NCBI RefSeq assembly: GCF_023910625.1
Contig: NZ_JAAVVW010000003.1
Coordinates: 2,108,001 to 2,172,000, forward strand
Direction of reading: 5' to 3'
DNA length: 64,000 bases
DNA from: Limnohabitans sp.
GTDB taxonomy: Bacteria; Pseudomonadota; Gammaproteobacteria; Burkholderiales; Burkholderiaceae_C
In this document: piece after piece, positions 52,008 through 61,936 of the stretch
Layout of the letters: each line of letters opens with the position of its first letter
Position numbering within the stretch: position 1 is the stretch's first letter
Program-made: the position numbers and the translations under genes
The notes under the pieces: model-generated
Seen by the model: only the letters and a program-made list of their open reading frames with translations
Database searches by the model: none
Told to the model about the DNA's origin: nothing

Positions 52008-53585
52008 ATGGCCTTTTCAGTCCGAACCCGTATGGATGTGTCTCGTCGAGACCTGCACCGCATGGCTTTGGCCGCAGCCTTGGCCCCCTGGATGGCGTGG
52101 GGTGTTCAGGCGCAAGGGGCAGCCCCGCGATGGCAGGTCAATCCCTTCAGTTTGGGGGTGGCCAGTGGTCAGCCCCAGCCGGGCAGTGTGGTGCTGTGGA
52201 CGCGCTTGCTCATCCACGAAGCCGATGCCGCATGGCGAACACCGGGCCCAACAGTGGTGTGCGAGTTGTATGCCGACGAGGCTTTGCGCCAGCCGGTTCG
52301 GCAATGGCGACTGGTGGCAGACCCCCAACGTGGCCACAGCCTGCATGTGCTGGCCGATGGGCTGCAAGCCGGGCGTCCCTATTGGTACCGTTTTGTCAGC
52401 GGTCAGGCCGTGAGTGCGGTGGGCCGAACCCGCACAAGCCCCGCACTGAACGAGCCGGTGCGCCGCTTGCGACTGGCTTTGGCGTCTTGCCAGCATTACG
52501 AACAAGGGCACTTTGCAGCGCACCGCCACATGGCAGCGCAAGACCTGGACCTGGTGCTGTTTCTGGGTGACTACATCTATGAAAGCAGCAACAAGAATTT
52601 CAAGATCCGCGCCCACGAAAGCGGCATGCCCTTTTCGTTGGCCGAGTACCGCGCACGCCATGCGCTGTACAAATCCGACCCCGACTTGCAGGCCTGCCAT
52701 GCGGCGCATCCCTGGCAAATGACCTGGGACGACCATGAGGTGGTGAACGACTACGCCAATGACCTGGACCGCAATTTCACCGAACCGGCCGTGTTTTTGA
52801 AGCGGCGTGCGGCGGCCTACCAAGCGTATTTTGAGCACATGCCCTTGCGCATCGGGCCTGATGCGGCGCAGCCCAGTCAGATGCGCATCCATGACCGCAT
52901 GGCTTGGGGCACCCTGGCCGATCTGTGGACCTTGGACTGCAGGCAATACCGGGACCACCAGGCCTGTCCGGATCCGATGCGGGGTGGGGGGCGTGTGGTC
53001 ATGGGTTGTGAGGCATTGAACGATCCGGCCCGCAGCATGCTCGGCGCCGCGCAAGAGCAGTGGCTGACCGCGGGCCTCACCCAAACACAGCGTCGCTGGA
53101 AATTGCTGGCGCAGTCCACCTTGATGGCCAGCAGTGGCCTGTCTACGCCCTTGGGCCGCAGCGCCTTCACCGACGGTTGGGACGGTTATCCGCAAGCGCG
53201 CTCGCGCCTGTTGCAGACCTTGGCTGATGCGCGGCTCAAGGATGTGGTCATGCTGGGCGGCGATGTGCACGCCAATGTGGCGGCGCAGCTGCGTTTGCAC
53301 GCGGGCGATGAGCGCTCGCCCGTCCTGGCCAGCGAATTGGTGACCACGTCTGTATCGTCCAGAGGCATGTCCAAAACGCTGATGGCACAAATTCAGGGCG
53401 AGAACCCGGACCTGCGCCATGCCCGTTCAGACGAACGGGGTTACACCTTCATTGACCTACGGCCTGAGCGACTGGATGCGCAGTTTTTGACCACCCCGCA
53501 CCCGGTTGCGCCCCATGCCGGACTGAGCGTTCAGGCCCGATGGGCCGTGCACCAGGGCGTAGCCGGCGTCGGGCCGGGTGCATGA
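52008..53585 (+). CDS. PhoD-type alkaline phosphatase, Tat-exported
   Basis: A 525-residue phosphodiesterase/alkaline phosphatase D. Twin-arginine signal SRRDLHRMALAAALAPW, N-terminal PhoD_N domain (NPFSLGVASGQPQPGSVVLW), then the metallophosphatase domain with FLGDYIYE, TWDDHEVVNDYAND, VMLGGDVHANV and late GYTFIDL. It needs Ca and Fe in characterised members. ATG 52008 or the in-frame ATG at 52032 both keep the Tat motif. Confidence 0.93.
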   Translation: MAFSVRTRMDVSRRDLHRMALAAALAPWMAWGVQAQGAAPRWQVNPFSLGVASGQPQPGSVVLWTRLLIHEADAAWRTPGPTVVCELYADEALRQPVRQWRLVADPQRGHSLHVLADGLQAGRPYWYRFVSGQAVSAVGRTRTSPALNEPVRRLRLALASCQHYEQGHFAAHRHMAAQDLDLVLFLGDYIYESSNKNFKIRAHESGMPFSLAEYRARHALYKSDPDLQACHAAHPWQMTWDDHEVVNDYANDLDRNFTEPAVFLKRRAAAYQAYFEHMPLRIGPDAAQPSQMRIHDRMAWGTLADLWTLDCRQYRDHQACPDPMRGGGRVVMGCEALNDPARSMLGAAQEQWLTAGLTQTQRRWKLLAQSTLMASSGLSTPLGRSAFTDGWDGYPQARSRLLQTLADARLKDVVMLGGDVHANVAAQLRLHAGDERSPVLASELVTTSVSSRGMSKTLMAQIQGENPDLRHARSDERGYTFIDLRPERLDAQFLTTPHPVAPHAGLSVQARWAVHQGVAGVGPGA

Positions 53586-53652
53586 AGTGACCTGAAGGTA
53601 TGCAAGGGTAACCATTGAGTCACTTTTAAGGCGGCGCGGATAAAATGCGGTC

Positions 53653-54276
53653 ATGCAAACCAAAACCCTTCCAGCACCCAAAAAATCGTTCAAAGTCCAG
53701 ATGCTCGCAGCCCGTGAGGCAGCAATCATCCAGTCGGTCAACCGTTTGTTGGCCGAAAAAGGCTTTGATGCGATGACGGTGGACGAAGTGGCGGCCGAAG
53801 TGGGCATTGCCAAAGCCAGTTTGTACAAACATTTCACCAGCAAGGAAGAGCTGGCCTGTGCCGCCATGGTCACGGCCATGCGCCGGGCGCAAGAAGTCAT
53901 TCAGGCCACGGACCCCAGCTTGTCACCGCTGGACAAACTGAAGTCCGTGACGCGCTGGACCATGACGCTCAAGCTGCAAGGCCAGATGCCTTCTTTGCCC
54001 AGCCAGAACTCCAGCCTGCGCGCCACCCTGATGGCCAGCAAGGACTATATGGATGGTCTGATGGAGGTCAGTGACGCATTGGGCGGCTGGATCGAAGAGG
54101 CCCAGGCTTTGGGCCAAATCAACCAGGGTTTGCCCGCTGTGGCGGTCCTCTATACCTTGTTTGCCCGGGCCTGCGACCCGGTGCTGGAGTTTCTGAAAAT
54201 GGGCCAGCAGCACACCGATGCGCAGATCCTCGACCAGGTGATGAGCACCTGCTTCGAAGGATTGAATGCCCGCTGA
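53653..54276 (+). CDS. TetR/AcrR family transcriptional regulator
   Basis: A 207-residue regulator: N-terminal helix-turn-helix (AIIQSVNRLLAEKGFDAMTV then VAAEVGIAKASLYKHFTSKE) and an all-helical ligand domain. Ligand and targets unknown. It lies 67 bases after phoD and converges on uspA. Confidence 0.92.
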   Translation: MQTKTLPAPKKSFKVQMLAAREAAIIQSVNRLLAEKGFDAMTVDEVAAEVGIAKASLYKHFTSKEELACAAMVTAMRRAQEVIQATDPSLSPLDKLKSVTRWTMTLKLQGQMPSLPSQNSSLRATLMASKDYMDGLMEVSDALGGWIEEAQALGQINQGLPAVAVLYTLFARACDPVLEFLKMGQQHTDAQILDQVMSTCFEGLNAR

Positions 54277-54286
54277 AGTATCGGCC

Positions 54287-54709
54287 TCAACGCACCAGCA
54301 GCACGGGCACTTTGCTGTTGGCCAACACCTGCGTGGCGACCGAGCCCATCACCAGGTTGCCCAGCGTGCCATGGCCGTGTGAGCCCATCACCAGCAGATC
54401 GAATTTGCCGGTATCGGCGGTCTTGGCGATGGTTTCACCCGCATGGCCCACTTTGGCCATGGTCTTGGCGTCGATGCCGTGGCGCAACAAAAACTTGGTC
54501 ACAGGGCCCAGCACTTTTTCGGCTTCTTCGCGCTGGAAAGACTCGGCCATCTCCTTGCCCACGGCAGCGCGTGCACGCGGGGGCAATTGAGGATTGACCG
54601 TCAGCAAGGTGTATTGGTTGCTGGTGCTGAAGAGTTCATCGTGCGTGGTCAGGTAAGCGAGCATTTTTTTGGTGTATTCGCTGCCATCAACGGCCAATAG
54701 AATTTTCAT
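54287..54709 (-). CDS. universal stress protein UspA family
   Basis: A 140-residue single Usp domain: MKILLAVDGSEYTKKMLAYL at the start and the ATP-binding loop VMGSHGHGTLGNLVMGSVA near the end, so probably an ATP-binding type. ATG 54709 follows AGGAGA. Monocistronic. Confidence 0.92.
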   Translation of the reverse strand: MKILLAVDGSEYTKKMLAYLTTHDELFSTSNQYTLLTVNPQLPPRARAAVGKEMAESFQREEAEKVLGPVTKFLLRHGIDAKTMAKVGHAGETIAKTADTGKFDLLVMGSHGHGTLGNLVMGSVATQVLANSKVPVLLVR

Positions 54710-54848
54710 GAAGATCTCCTGTGAGGTATCAGACAAGGTTTGACTCTAACCCGCGTCTTGGCAGCAAGTCTTGACTTGGGTCATGAAAAAGCGAGTCTGC
54801 CTGCTCGCAGCAGATGTTTGTGGTTTGACGCTCGGATGCGCCTGGCCT

Positions 54849-55721
54849 TCAGACGGCCAGCAGACAGTGGGCCTTGAACTGCAGTTGCTCGTTTTTGGCC
54901 GCATAACCCAGCGGGTTGGCCACCACGCGGCAGCCGTGTTGGGTGTAGTCGCTGGGGCAGTGCAGGTGGCCGTGCAACCAAAGCCTTGCCAGGGGCAGCA
55001 AGTGGTCCAGCGCATTGCAAAACCCCGCCGTGCCCGGCACCCGGCCATAGCGCGGGTCGGCACTGTGCAGGCTGGGGGCAAAGTGCGTCACCACCACGGT
55101 GTGACCGGCAAACGGGGTGTTCAACGCTTGCTGGAGCCAGTCCTGACACTGCAGCGCTTGCTCGCGCAGGCCTTCGGCCAACCAGGCTTGGCCCTGGCGC
55201 GTGGTGGCGGCCTTGCGAAGGTAATGGTTGGCGGCGCGAAAAGCTTTGTCGCGGGCCTTGAGCTGGCGCGTGTACGGGCTGTTGGGGTGGTGGAGCTGGG
55301 CTGGAAATTTGGCCGGTGTCGGTTCTGGCAAAGTCTGCCCCGCCAGTGGCCCCAGCGCGTCAAAGTCGCTCCACAGCGTCGTGCCCACAAAGCGAACCGC
55401 GCCCATCTCTACCACTTTGCGCTCCAGCCAGGTGATGCCCAGCCGGGCACAACTGTCCTGCAGGCGGGCGTGGGCCTCATCAAAGTCCAAGCCGTCGTAT
55501 TCGTGGTTGCCGGGCACAAACAACACGGGCGTGGGCCAGCCGTGCAGCGGCGAAAAGCGCTGCAGGCCAAAGTCGGCATCGCCTGCTGCGGCCAGCGCCG
55601 AGTTGCTTTGGTAAGAGCCAATGTCACCGGCCAGCACCAGCACATCGGCGCCAGGGGCTGGGCTGGGCATGAAACCGGGGTTGGATTCCAGGTGCAAGTC
55701 CGATAGAAGTTGGATGTTCAT
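54849..55721 (-). CDS. calcineurin-like metallophosphoesterase
   Basis: A 290-residue phosphoesterase: SDLHLES at residues 7-13, VLAGDIG, PGNHEYDGLD, VVVTHFAPS and LHGHLHCPSDY supply the five metal-binding blocks. Substrate unknown. ATG 55721 overlaps the stop of the LysR gene (ATGA), so it is translated with that regulator. Confidence 0.9.
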   Translation of the reverse strand: MNIQLLSDLHLESNPGFMPSPAPGADVLVLAGDIGSYQSNSALAAAGDADFGLQRFSPLHGWPTPVLFVPGNHEYDGLDFDEAHARLQDSCARLGITWLERKVVEMGAVRFVGTTLWSDFDALGPLAGQTLPEPTPAKFPAQLHHPNSPYTRQLKARDKAFRAANHYLRKAATTRQGQAWLAEGLREQALQCQDWLQQALNTPFAGHTVVVTHFAPSLHSADPRYGRVPGTAGFCNALDHLLPLARLWLHGHLHCPSDYTQHGCRVVANPLGYAAKNEQLQFKAHCLLAV

Positions 55722-56695
55722 GGCTTGGCCTCGGTGCCAAAAGCTGCCTGGGCCACTTGCAGCAACTGGCGGCGCAGCCATTGGTGGGCGCTGTCGTGTT
55801 GCAGGCGGCGGTGCCACAGCGCTTCGACGTGCACAGGCGGCACATCGAGTGGCAAATCGCGCAACGCCAGCTGCTCGCCCATGCCCGTGGTGGGCACAAA
55901 GTGGCGCGGCAGCACCGTCAGCAAGTCGGAGTTGACCACCACCTGACCAGCGGTGAAGAACTGGTTGACGGTGAACACGATGCGTCTCTGGCGTCCGATC
56001 GAGGTCAGGGCCTCGTCGACAAAACCATGGGGGCGACCGGAAAAGCTCACCAGCAAATGCCGCGCGGCGCAATAGCTTTCCAGCGTCATGGGCTGCTCGG
56101 CCAGAGGGTGGCTGCGTCGCATCACACACACGTACTCACCCGTGTACAGGCGCTGGTGCTCAAATGCGACAGCTTCACCGGCCTGGGCGCGTCCCGTCAA
56201 ATCGGTCAGCACCGCAGGAAAGTAGCCCAGCGCGATGTCGGCCGTCCCGTCGGCCAGCATGCTGCGCGGATCGCGCGTGGTCAGGGGCACCACGCGCAAG
56301 GACACACCGGGAGCCTGCAACTCCAGCTGTCGGGCCAGCCCGCCCATCAGTTCGGCCGCTGTGGCGTCGGCCATGGCCAGCACAAAGGTGCTGTTGGCTT
56401 GCTGGGGCTCGAAAGCGCTGGGCACGATGGTCGCCTGCAATTGGCGCAGGGCCTCGCGCACGCTGGGCCACAGCGCCAGCGCCCGGGGTGTGGGCTCCAT
56501 GCCGTGACCGTGGCGGCGCAACAGTTCATCGCCCAAGGCCTCGCGCAAACGCCGCAAGGCATTGCTCACGGCGGGCTGTGTCAGGGCCAGGTTGTGTGCA
56601 GCGCGAGTCAGGCTGCGTTCGGCCATGACTTCGTCAAACACCCGCAGCAGGTTCAGGTCCAGAGTGTGGAAGGTGCTGGGAGGCATGGGGTTCAT
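55718..56695 (-). CDS. LysR family transcriptional regulator
   Basis: A 325-residue regulator: helix-turn-helix LNLLRVFDEVMAERSLTRAA, LALTQPAVSNALRRLREALG, and a substrate-binding domain of the type seen in NodD/DntR-like regulators (RLYTGEYVCVMRRSHPL). It shares an operon with a metallophosphoesterase, unusual for LysR genes, which mostly face their target. Confidence 0.92.
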   Translation of the reverse strand: MNPMPPSTFHTLDLNLLRVFDEVMAERSLTRAAHNLALTQPAVSNALRRLREALGDELLRRHGHGMEPTPRALALWPSVREALRQLQATIVPSAFEPQQANSTFVLAMADATAAELMGGLARQLELQAPGVSLRVVPLTTRDPRSMLADGTADIALGYFPAVLTDLTGRAQAGEAVAFEHQRLYTGEYVCVMRRSHPLAEQPMTLESYCAARHLLVSFSGRPHGFVDEALTSIGRQRRIVFTVNQFFTAGQVVVNSDLLTVLPRHFVPTTGMGEQLALRDLPLDVPPVHVEALWHRRLQHDSAHQWLRRQLLQVAQAAFGTEAKP

Positions 56696-56839
56696 GGCGA
56701 GCGGCTAACTATCACGATTATGAATGGTTGAGATCATGAATATAAAGTTGAGTCGCATCAGTAAAAACCCTAGTATTCGGTCTTGATTTAAGTCATGCGC
56801 ACTGTCTGATCACACCCACTCCATCTCAGGGAAAACAAA

Positions 56840-57361
56840 ATGAAATCCGTCGCCCCCACCGTGCCAAGCCCATCGCGGCGCGAGCCTGTGGTTGCAACAT
56901 CGACCGCAGCATCCACCCGATTGCTGGCCACGGTCCTGCTGGCCGCAGGCGTTTGCGCTGTGTGTGTCGTGACCGATAGCTTGATGCAAGGTTGGGCCGA
57001 TGCCCATTTGCTGTCTGCCAACATGGTGTTGTGGGGGCTTGCGGTCTTGGCCATCGTGCTTTTGCGTGGCTTGACCCGCGCTTTGGCGCACAAGCTGATG
57101 GTTCGGCTGGATGCCTGGTCGGCGCAGTTGGCCCATCGTCGTGCCGAGCAGCGCCTGTGGGAGATGGTCCAAAACGACCCGCGAATGAGGCGCGATCTGG
57201 AAGTGGCCATGGGCCGAGCAGCCGCCAAGCACACGGTGGTGCGCCATCCGGAAAATCGCATCTTCCAGCGAGCAGCCCATTGGCTGCGCCATCGTCTTAG
57301 ATGCATGGGAGGCGCTTGGAGGGGTGTCAGCCGCCGTGTTCAGCGCCGTGATGCCAAGTAA
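56840..57361 (+). CDS. hypothetical membrane protein
   Basis: A 173-residue protein with two transmembrane helices (about residues 28-48 and 60-76) and a basic C-terminal tail rich in Arg (about 88-173). AGGGAAA precedes ATG 56840. Unknown family. The 3' end overlaps the convergent EamA gene by 22 bases. Confidence 0.6.
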   Translation: MKSVAPTVPSPSRREPVVATSTAASTRLLATVLLAAGVCAVCVVTDSLMQGWADAHLLSANMVLWGLAVLAIVLLRGLTRALAHKLMVRLDAWSAQLAHRRAEQRLWEMVQNDPRMRRDLEVAMGRAAAKHTVVRHPENRIFQRAAHWLRHRLRCMGGAWRGVSRRVQRRDAK

Positions 57362-58242
57362 ATGCCGGGCAAGATCAAGGCCGCGCCCATGGCATGGTGC
57401 CACCCCATCGTCTCGCCCAAGACCAGCCAGGCGGCCAACCCGCCATACAAAGGCCCCAGGTACAAACTGGCTGCGACCCGGCTGGCACCCAAGACCTTTT
57501 GGCAAAAGCCATAGGCCCAATACGCCCCAATCCCTGGCAACAAGCCTGCGGCCACCACCAAAAGGGTGGCCTGCGGGGTCCAAGCGGGTGTGTCGGCTTG
57601 AACGAACTCCCAAGCGGCCAAGGGCAGCAGCACCAGCATGCCCCCCATGCAAATGGCGGCCAAACGCGCGGTGGAGCCCAGCGGTGTGGGCCACTTTTTT
57701 TGCAGCAAGGCAAATGCCGCCCAGGCCACCATGGCCAACACGATCCAGCCGTCCCCTGCGACCCATTGCACTTGGCCCAAGGCCAGCCACTGGCCTTTGA
57801 CCACCACATGGAACACGCCCGCCATGGCGATCACCACGCCCAGGCCTTGTCGCCACGAAAACCGTTCGCCCAACCAGACCACAGCGCCCAGCGCGATCAG
57901 CACGGGTGAAGCGGCGTAAATGAGAGCGATGTTCATGGCCGTGGTGGTTTGCGCGCCTTGGTAAACCCAAGCCCCGCAAATCAACATGCCCAAGGCCCCC
58001 AACACCAAGTAACGACCCGCATCGCGCAGCGTGCTGTGCCGTTCGCGCCACAGTTCGCTGCGCGCAAAAAACGCCAGAATCACCCCTGCCAAAGCCCAGC
58101 GGCCCAAGGCCAGCATGTGCGGCTCCACCACGCCGGGGGCGGAGCGCGCCACGATGTAATTGACCGACCACAAGGCGGGTGTGACCCACATCAGCCACAG
58201 AGCAATGCGGGTGCGGGATTCAGCGGTTTGAAACAAAGACAT
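57340..58242 (-). CDS. EamA/DMT-superfamily metabolite exporter
   Basis: A 300-residue, ten-helix transporter with two EamA repeats (WVTPALWSVNYIVARSAPG and MVAWAAFALLQKKWPTP mark the halves; ENFxxE-type signature seen as LGERFSWRQGLG). Not closely similar to the EamA gene at 50987-51877. Start ATG 58242; the frame continues upstream without membrane character. Confidence 0.88.
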   Translation of the reverse strand: MSLFQTAESRTRIALWLMWVTPALWSVNYIVARSAPGVVEPHMLALGRWALAGVILAFFARSELWRERHSTLRDAGRYLVLGALGMLICGAWVYQGAQTTTAMNIALIYAASPVLIALGAVVWLGERFSWRQGLGVVIAMAGVFHVVVKGQWLALGQVQWVAGDGWIVLAMVAWAAFALLQKKWPTPLGSTARLAAICMGGMLVLLPLAAWEFVQADTPAWTPQATLLVVAAGLLPGIGAYWAYGFCQKVLGASRVAASLYLGPLYGGLAAWLVLGETMGWHHAMGAALILPGIYLASRR

Positions 58243-58337
58243 GGCCCCGATTGTGCAGGCCAAAAAAAAACCGCCCCGGTTTGTGGTGGCCGGTGCGGTT
58301 GGAGACTCGGACGCCGGAGGGGCGCAGATCCTGATTT

Positions 58338-60227
58338 TCAAGCCAGACGCGACTGCAGCGCCGCTTTGGTGTCCAACAAGGCCTGGGGCAGGTGGTAGCT
58401 CAGCTGCGCAAAGTGCTCGTCGTGCAGCTTGAATTCGGCTTGCCAGGCGGCACGGTCGATGTTGGTGACGGCCTTGAACTGCTCAGCGCTGAACGCGATG
58501 CCATTCCAGTTGATTTCGCTGTAAGTGGGCGCAATGCCGAACATGGTCTCTTCGCCCTGGGCCTTGCCCTCCAAGCGGTCGATCATCCACTTGAGCACGC
58601 GCATGTTGTCGCCGTAGCCGGGCCAGACGAACGAGCCGTCTTCGCCTTTGCGGAACCAGTTCACGCAGTACATCGCGGGCAGCTTGTGGCCAGCGGCTGT
58701 GGCCTTGGCACCGGTATCGAGCCAGTGCTGGAAGTAGTCGCTCATGTTGTAGCCGCAAAACGGCAGCATGGCGAACGGGTCGCGGCGCACCACGCCTTGT
58801 GCGCCAAAGGCGGCGGCAGTGGTCTCAGACCCCATGGTCGCGGCCATGTAGACGCCCTCGGTCCAGTTGCGCGCTTCGGTCACCAGCGGCACGGTGGTCG
58901 AGCGGCGGCCGCCGAACATGAAGGCGTCGATGGGCACGCCTGCAGCGTCGTCCCAAGCGGGGTCCAGAGCGGGGTTGTTGGTCGCAGCCACGGTGAAGCG
59001 GGCGTTGGGGTGAGCGGCTTTGGCACCGGTTTCTTTGGCGATCTGGGGGGTCCAGTCCTTGCCTTGCCAGTCGATCAAATGGTCGGGCAGCTTGCCGGTG
59101 TCTTTTTCCATGCCTTCCCACCACACGTCGCCGTCGTCGGTGAGGGCCACGTTGGTGAAGATCACGTCCTTGTGCAGGCTCAGCATGCAGTTGGGGTTGG
59201 TTTTCATGTTGGTGCCGGGGGCCACGCCAAAGTAACCGGCTTCGGGGTTGATGGCGACCATCTTGCCGTCGGTGTGCGGCTTGACCCAGGCGATGTCGTC
59301 GCCAATGGTGGTGACTTTCCAGCCTTCAAAGGCCGCAGGCGGCACCAGCATCGAGAAGTTGGTTTTGCCGCAGGCGCTGGGGAAAGCCGCAGCCACGTGG
59401 TATTTTTTGCCTTGCGGGTTGGTCACACCCAAAATCAGCATGTGCTCGGCCAACCATCCTTGGCGACCGGAGGGGCCCCCTGCGGCTTCCCGGCCCATGT
59501 TGGAGGCAATGCGCAGCGCAAAGCACTTCTTGCCCAAGAGCGCGTTGCCGCCGTAGCCTGAACCATAAGACCAGATTTCGCGGGTCTCTGGGAAGTGGAC
59601 GATGTACTTGGTGCTGGGGTTGCAAGGCCAAGAGGTTTTGTCTTTCTCGCCAGCGGCCAAAGGCGCGCCCACGGTGTGCATGCAAGGCACAAACTCACCA
59701 TCGGTGCCCAGCACGTCGTACACGGCTTTGCCCATGCGGGTCATGATTTTCTGGTTGACGACCACATAGGCGCTGTCGCTCAACTCGATGCCGATGTGGC
59801 TGATGTGCGAGCCCAAGGGGCCCATCGAGAACGGCACCACGTACATGGTGCGGCCCGCCATGCAGCCGTCAAACAGCGGGTTGAGGGTGGCGCGCATTTG
59901 CGCAGGTTCCATCCAGTTGTTGGTGGGGCCAGCGTCTTCTTTTTGGGCCGAGCAGATGTAGGTGCGGTCTTCCACGCGGGCCACGTCCGACGGGTCGGAG
60001 CAAGCCAGGTAAGAGTTGGCGCGTTTGGCGGGGTTGAGCTTTTTGAAGGTGCCCGCAGCGACCAGTTCAGCGCACAGGCGGTCGTATTCCTCTTGCGAGC
60101 CGTCGCACCAGTAAATGTTGGCGGGCTTGCACAGGGCGGCCATTTCGGCGACCCAGGCGATCAGTTTGGCGTTCTTGACGTAATGGGGCGTATTGAGGGC
60201 CAGGCCCTGCATCACGGGGGAGTTCAT
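58338..60227 (-). CDS. pckG: phosphoenolpyruvate carboxykinase (GTP)
   Basis: A 629-residue gluconeogenic enzyme converting oxaloacetate and GTP to PEP. Features are [14 protein letters not shown] at the N-terminus, [16 protein letters not shown] (kinase-1a loop with the reactive Cys), [13 protein letters not shown] (kinase-2), the GTP-type [11 protein letters not shown] and the [17 protein letters not shown] region. ATG 60227 follows GGAGC. A 40-base palindrome stands 25 bases upstream of the start. Confidence 0.96.
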   Translation of the reverse strand: MNSPVMQGLALNTPHYVKNAKLIAWVAEMAALCKPANIYWCDGSQEEYDRLCAELVAAGTFKKLNPAKRANSYLACSDPSDVARVEDRTYICSAQKEDAGPTNNWMEPAQMRATLNPLFDGCMAGRTMYVVPFSMGPLGSHISHIGIELSDSAYVVVNQKIMTRMGKAVYDVLGTDGEFVPCMHTVGAPLAAGEKDKTSWPCNPSTKYIVHFPETREIWSYGSGYGGNALLGKKCFALRIASNMGREAAGGPSGRQGWLAEHMLILGVTNPQGKKYHVAAAFPSACGKTNFSMLVPPAAFEGWKVTTIGDDIAWVKPHTDGKMVAINPEAGYFGVAPGTNMKTNPNCMLSLHKDVIFTNVALTDDGDVWWEGMEKDTGKLPDHLIDWQGKDWTPQIAKETGAKAAHPNARFTVAATNNPALDPAWDDAAGVPIDAFMFGGRRSTTVPLVTEARNWTEGVYMAATMGSETTAAAFGAQGVVRRDPFAMLPFCGYNMSDYFQHWLDTGAKATAAGHKLPAMYCVNWFRKGEDGSFVWPGYGDNMRVLKWMIDRLEGKAQGEETMFGIAPTYSEINWNGIAFSAEQFKAVTNIDRAAWQAEFKLHDEHFAQLSYHLPQALLDTKAALQSRLA

Positions 60228-60251
60228 GGGAAGTGCTCCAAGTTTAAAATT

Positions 60252-60291
60252 CGTTTTTTCAAAACCTCTGCGCAGGGGCTTTGAAAAAACG
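60252..60291. promoter_or_regulatory. 40-bp near-perfect palindrome between pckG and modA
   Basis: Arms CGTTTTTTCAAAACCTCTG and CAGGGGCTTTGAAAAAACG meet at a CG centre. Across the 21-base arms only two positions mismatch. It would form a long hairpin in either transcript, or a dimer-binding operator. It lies in the leader of pckG. Confidence 0.55.
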
Positions 60292-60426
60292 GCTGTGGGG
60301 CTGAGATACTGGGCATTGGCCATCGGCAGGTCTCAGCAGGGTCTCGATTTTAGGGAGACTGCCCCTTTCTTGCTTGCCAGATCGGCTCAAAACCCCGTTA
60401 AATCTATGCAAAATAATCATCAAAGT

Positions 60427-61227
60427 ATGCGAGGCGATGGATTGCCCTTGAGGCATCAGCGGCGGCGTTGTCTGGGCTTGATGGGGGCGCTGTCGGGGGC
60501 CTTGCTTGGCCCTTCTTGGGCTTTGGCGCAAACCCGGATCAAGGTGGCTGCGGCCAGCAACCTGAAGTTTGTACTTGCTGACTTGGTGGTTCTCTACAAG
60601 CAGCAAACAGGTGTTCAGGTGGACGTCAACTTGGGCGCATCCGGCAATTTGGCGCGTCAAATCTTGCAAGGCTTGCCGGTGGAGCAATTCATTTCAGCAG
60701 ACGAGGCCTGGGTGGCTGAGCTGGTCAAAGCGGGCCGAACGGTGGATGCGGGACAACGCTATGCCACTGGCCAGTTGGCCTTGGTGGTGCCCAAAAATTC
60801 AGCATTGCCACTGAGCCAAGGCTTGGTCGCTGTGGTGCACGCCTTGAAGCCGAATGACAAATTCGCCATCGCCAACCCGGCGCTGGCGCCCTATGGGGTG
60901 GCGGCAGAGGAGGCTTTGCAAAGGGCGGGTGTGCGGCCTCTGGCGGCCTCGCAAAAGGTGTTGGGGGACAACATTGGCCAGGCCACACAGTTTGTGGCCA
61001 CGGGTGCAGCGCAAGCTGGCATCACCGCGCTGGCATTGGCCAATGCCCCCGAAATCGCCAGCGCATTGCAGGTCTTGCCTTTGCCTGTGCATTTGCATTC
61101 ACCCCTGCACCAGCGCATGGTGTTGTTGCAAGGCGCCAGTGCGGCGGCCGCGAATTGGCATCGGTTTTTGCTCAGCCCGGCAGCCCAAGCGGTGTTTGTG
61201 CGCCACGGATATGCCTTGCCGCAATAA
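60427..61227 (+). CDS. modA: molybdate-binding periplasmic protein ModA
   Basis: A 266-residue solute-binding protein: basic stretch and signal ending WALAQT, then IKVAAASNLKFVLADLV, NLGASGNLARQI, EQFISADEAWV and PALAPYGVAAEEAL, typical of ModA. It binds molybdate/tungstate for the ModBC transporter. Start uncertain: ATG 60427 or ATG 60406, neither with a good ribosome-binding site. First gene of modABC, followed by frameshifted modB and modC. Confidence 0.9.
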   Translation: MRGDGLPLRHQRRRCLGLMGALSGALLGPSWALAQTRIKVAAASNLKFVLADLVVLYKQQTGVQVDVNLGASGNLARQILQGLPVEQFISADEAWVAELVKAGRTVDAGQRYATGQLALVVPKNSALPLSQGLVAVVHALKPNDKFAIANPALAPYGVAAEEALQRAGVRPLAASQKVLGDNIGQATQFVATGAAQAGITALALANAPEIASALQVLPLPVHLHSPLHQRMVLLQGASAAAANWHRFLLSPAAQAVFVRHGYALPQ

Positions 61228-61257
61228 TCAAAACCCCGCACAAGCATTCTTCACCCC

Positions 61258-61936
61258 ATGGATTGGTCTGCCCTTCACGTTTCGCTGACCCTGGCGGCTC
61301 TCACCACCTTGGCTTTGCTGCCAGTGGGCTTGGCCCTGGCCCGTTGGCTGGCCGTGACAGCCTGGGCGGGGCGGCCCGTGGTCGAGGCTTTGTTGCTGCT
61401 GCCCCTTTTGCTGCCCCCCACCGTGATCGGTTTTTATTTTTTGGTGGCTTTTGGACAAGGCAGCACCTTGGGCGCTTGGCTGGCAGCCTCGGGCATTACG
61501 GCTGGTGTTCACCCTCGAAGGCCTGTTGCTGGTGAGCGTGCTGGTCAATTTGCCGTTCATGGTGCAACCGATTCAACGCGCCTTTGCAGCGGTGCCGCAC
61601 AGCCTGCGCGAGGCGGCCTGGGTCTCGGGCTTGTCCACTTGGCAGACTTTTTGGCGCATTGAGTTGCCCCTGGCTTGGCCCGGGTTGCTGGCCGGCATGG
61701 CGCTCACCGTGGCGCACACGCTGGGCGAATTTGGCGTGGTGCTCATGGTGGGCGGCAACATCGAAGGCGAGACACGCACCCTGTCGGTGTCGCTGTACGA
61801 CAAGGTGCAGGGCATGGACTTGCAATCGGCCCATGTGATGGCGCTGGCGCTGGTGGGCGTGTCTTTGCTGGCGCTCACGCTGGTGCTGGCCTTTGACCGG
61901 GTGGGCCAGCGCGGTCGCGCCTTGCAGGAGCGCTGA
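61258..61936 (+). pseudogene. modB: molybdate ABC transporter permease ModB, frameshifted
   Basis: The first 80 codons (MDWSALHVSLTLAALTTLAL, LLLPPTVIGFYFLVAFGQGS) are in one frame. The remainder (LVFTLEGLLLVSVLVNLPFM, HTLGEFGVVLMVGGNI with the ABC-contacting EAA-type loop region) is in the next frame. The join is near 61495-61505, where GGC ATT ACG GCT should give I-LVF; removal of one base restores a full ~225-residue ModB. It is a true indel or a sequence error; no homopolymer is present at the site. Confidence 0.85.
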
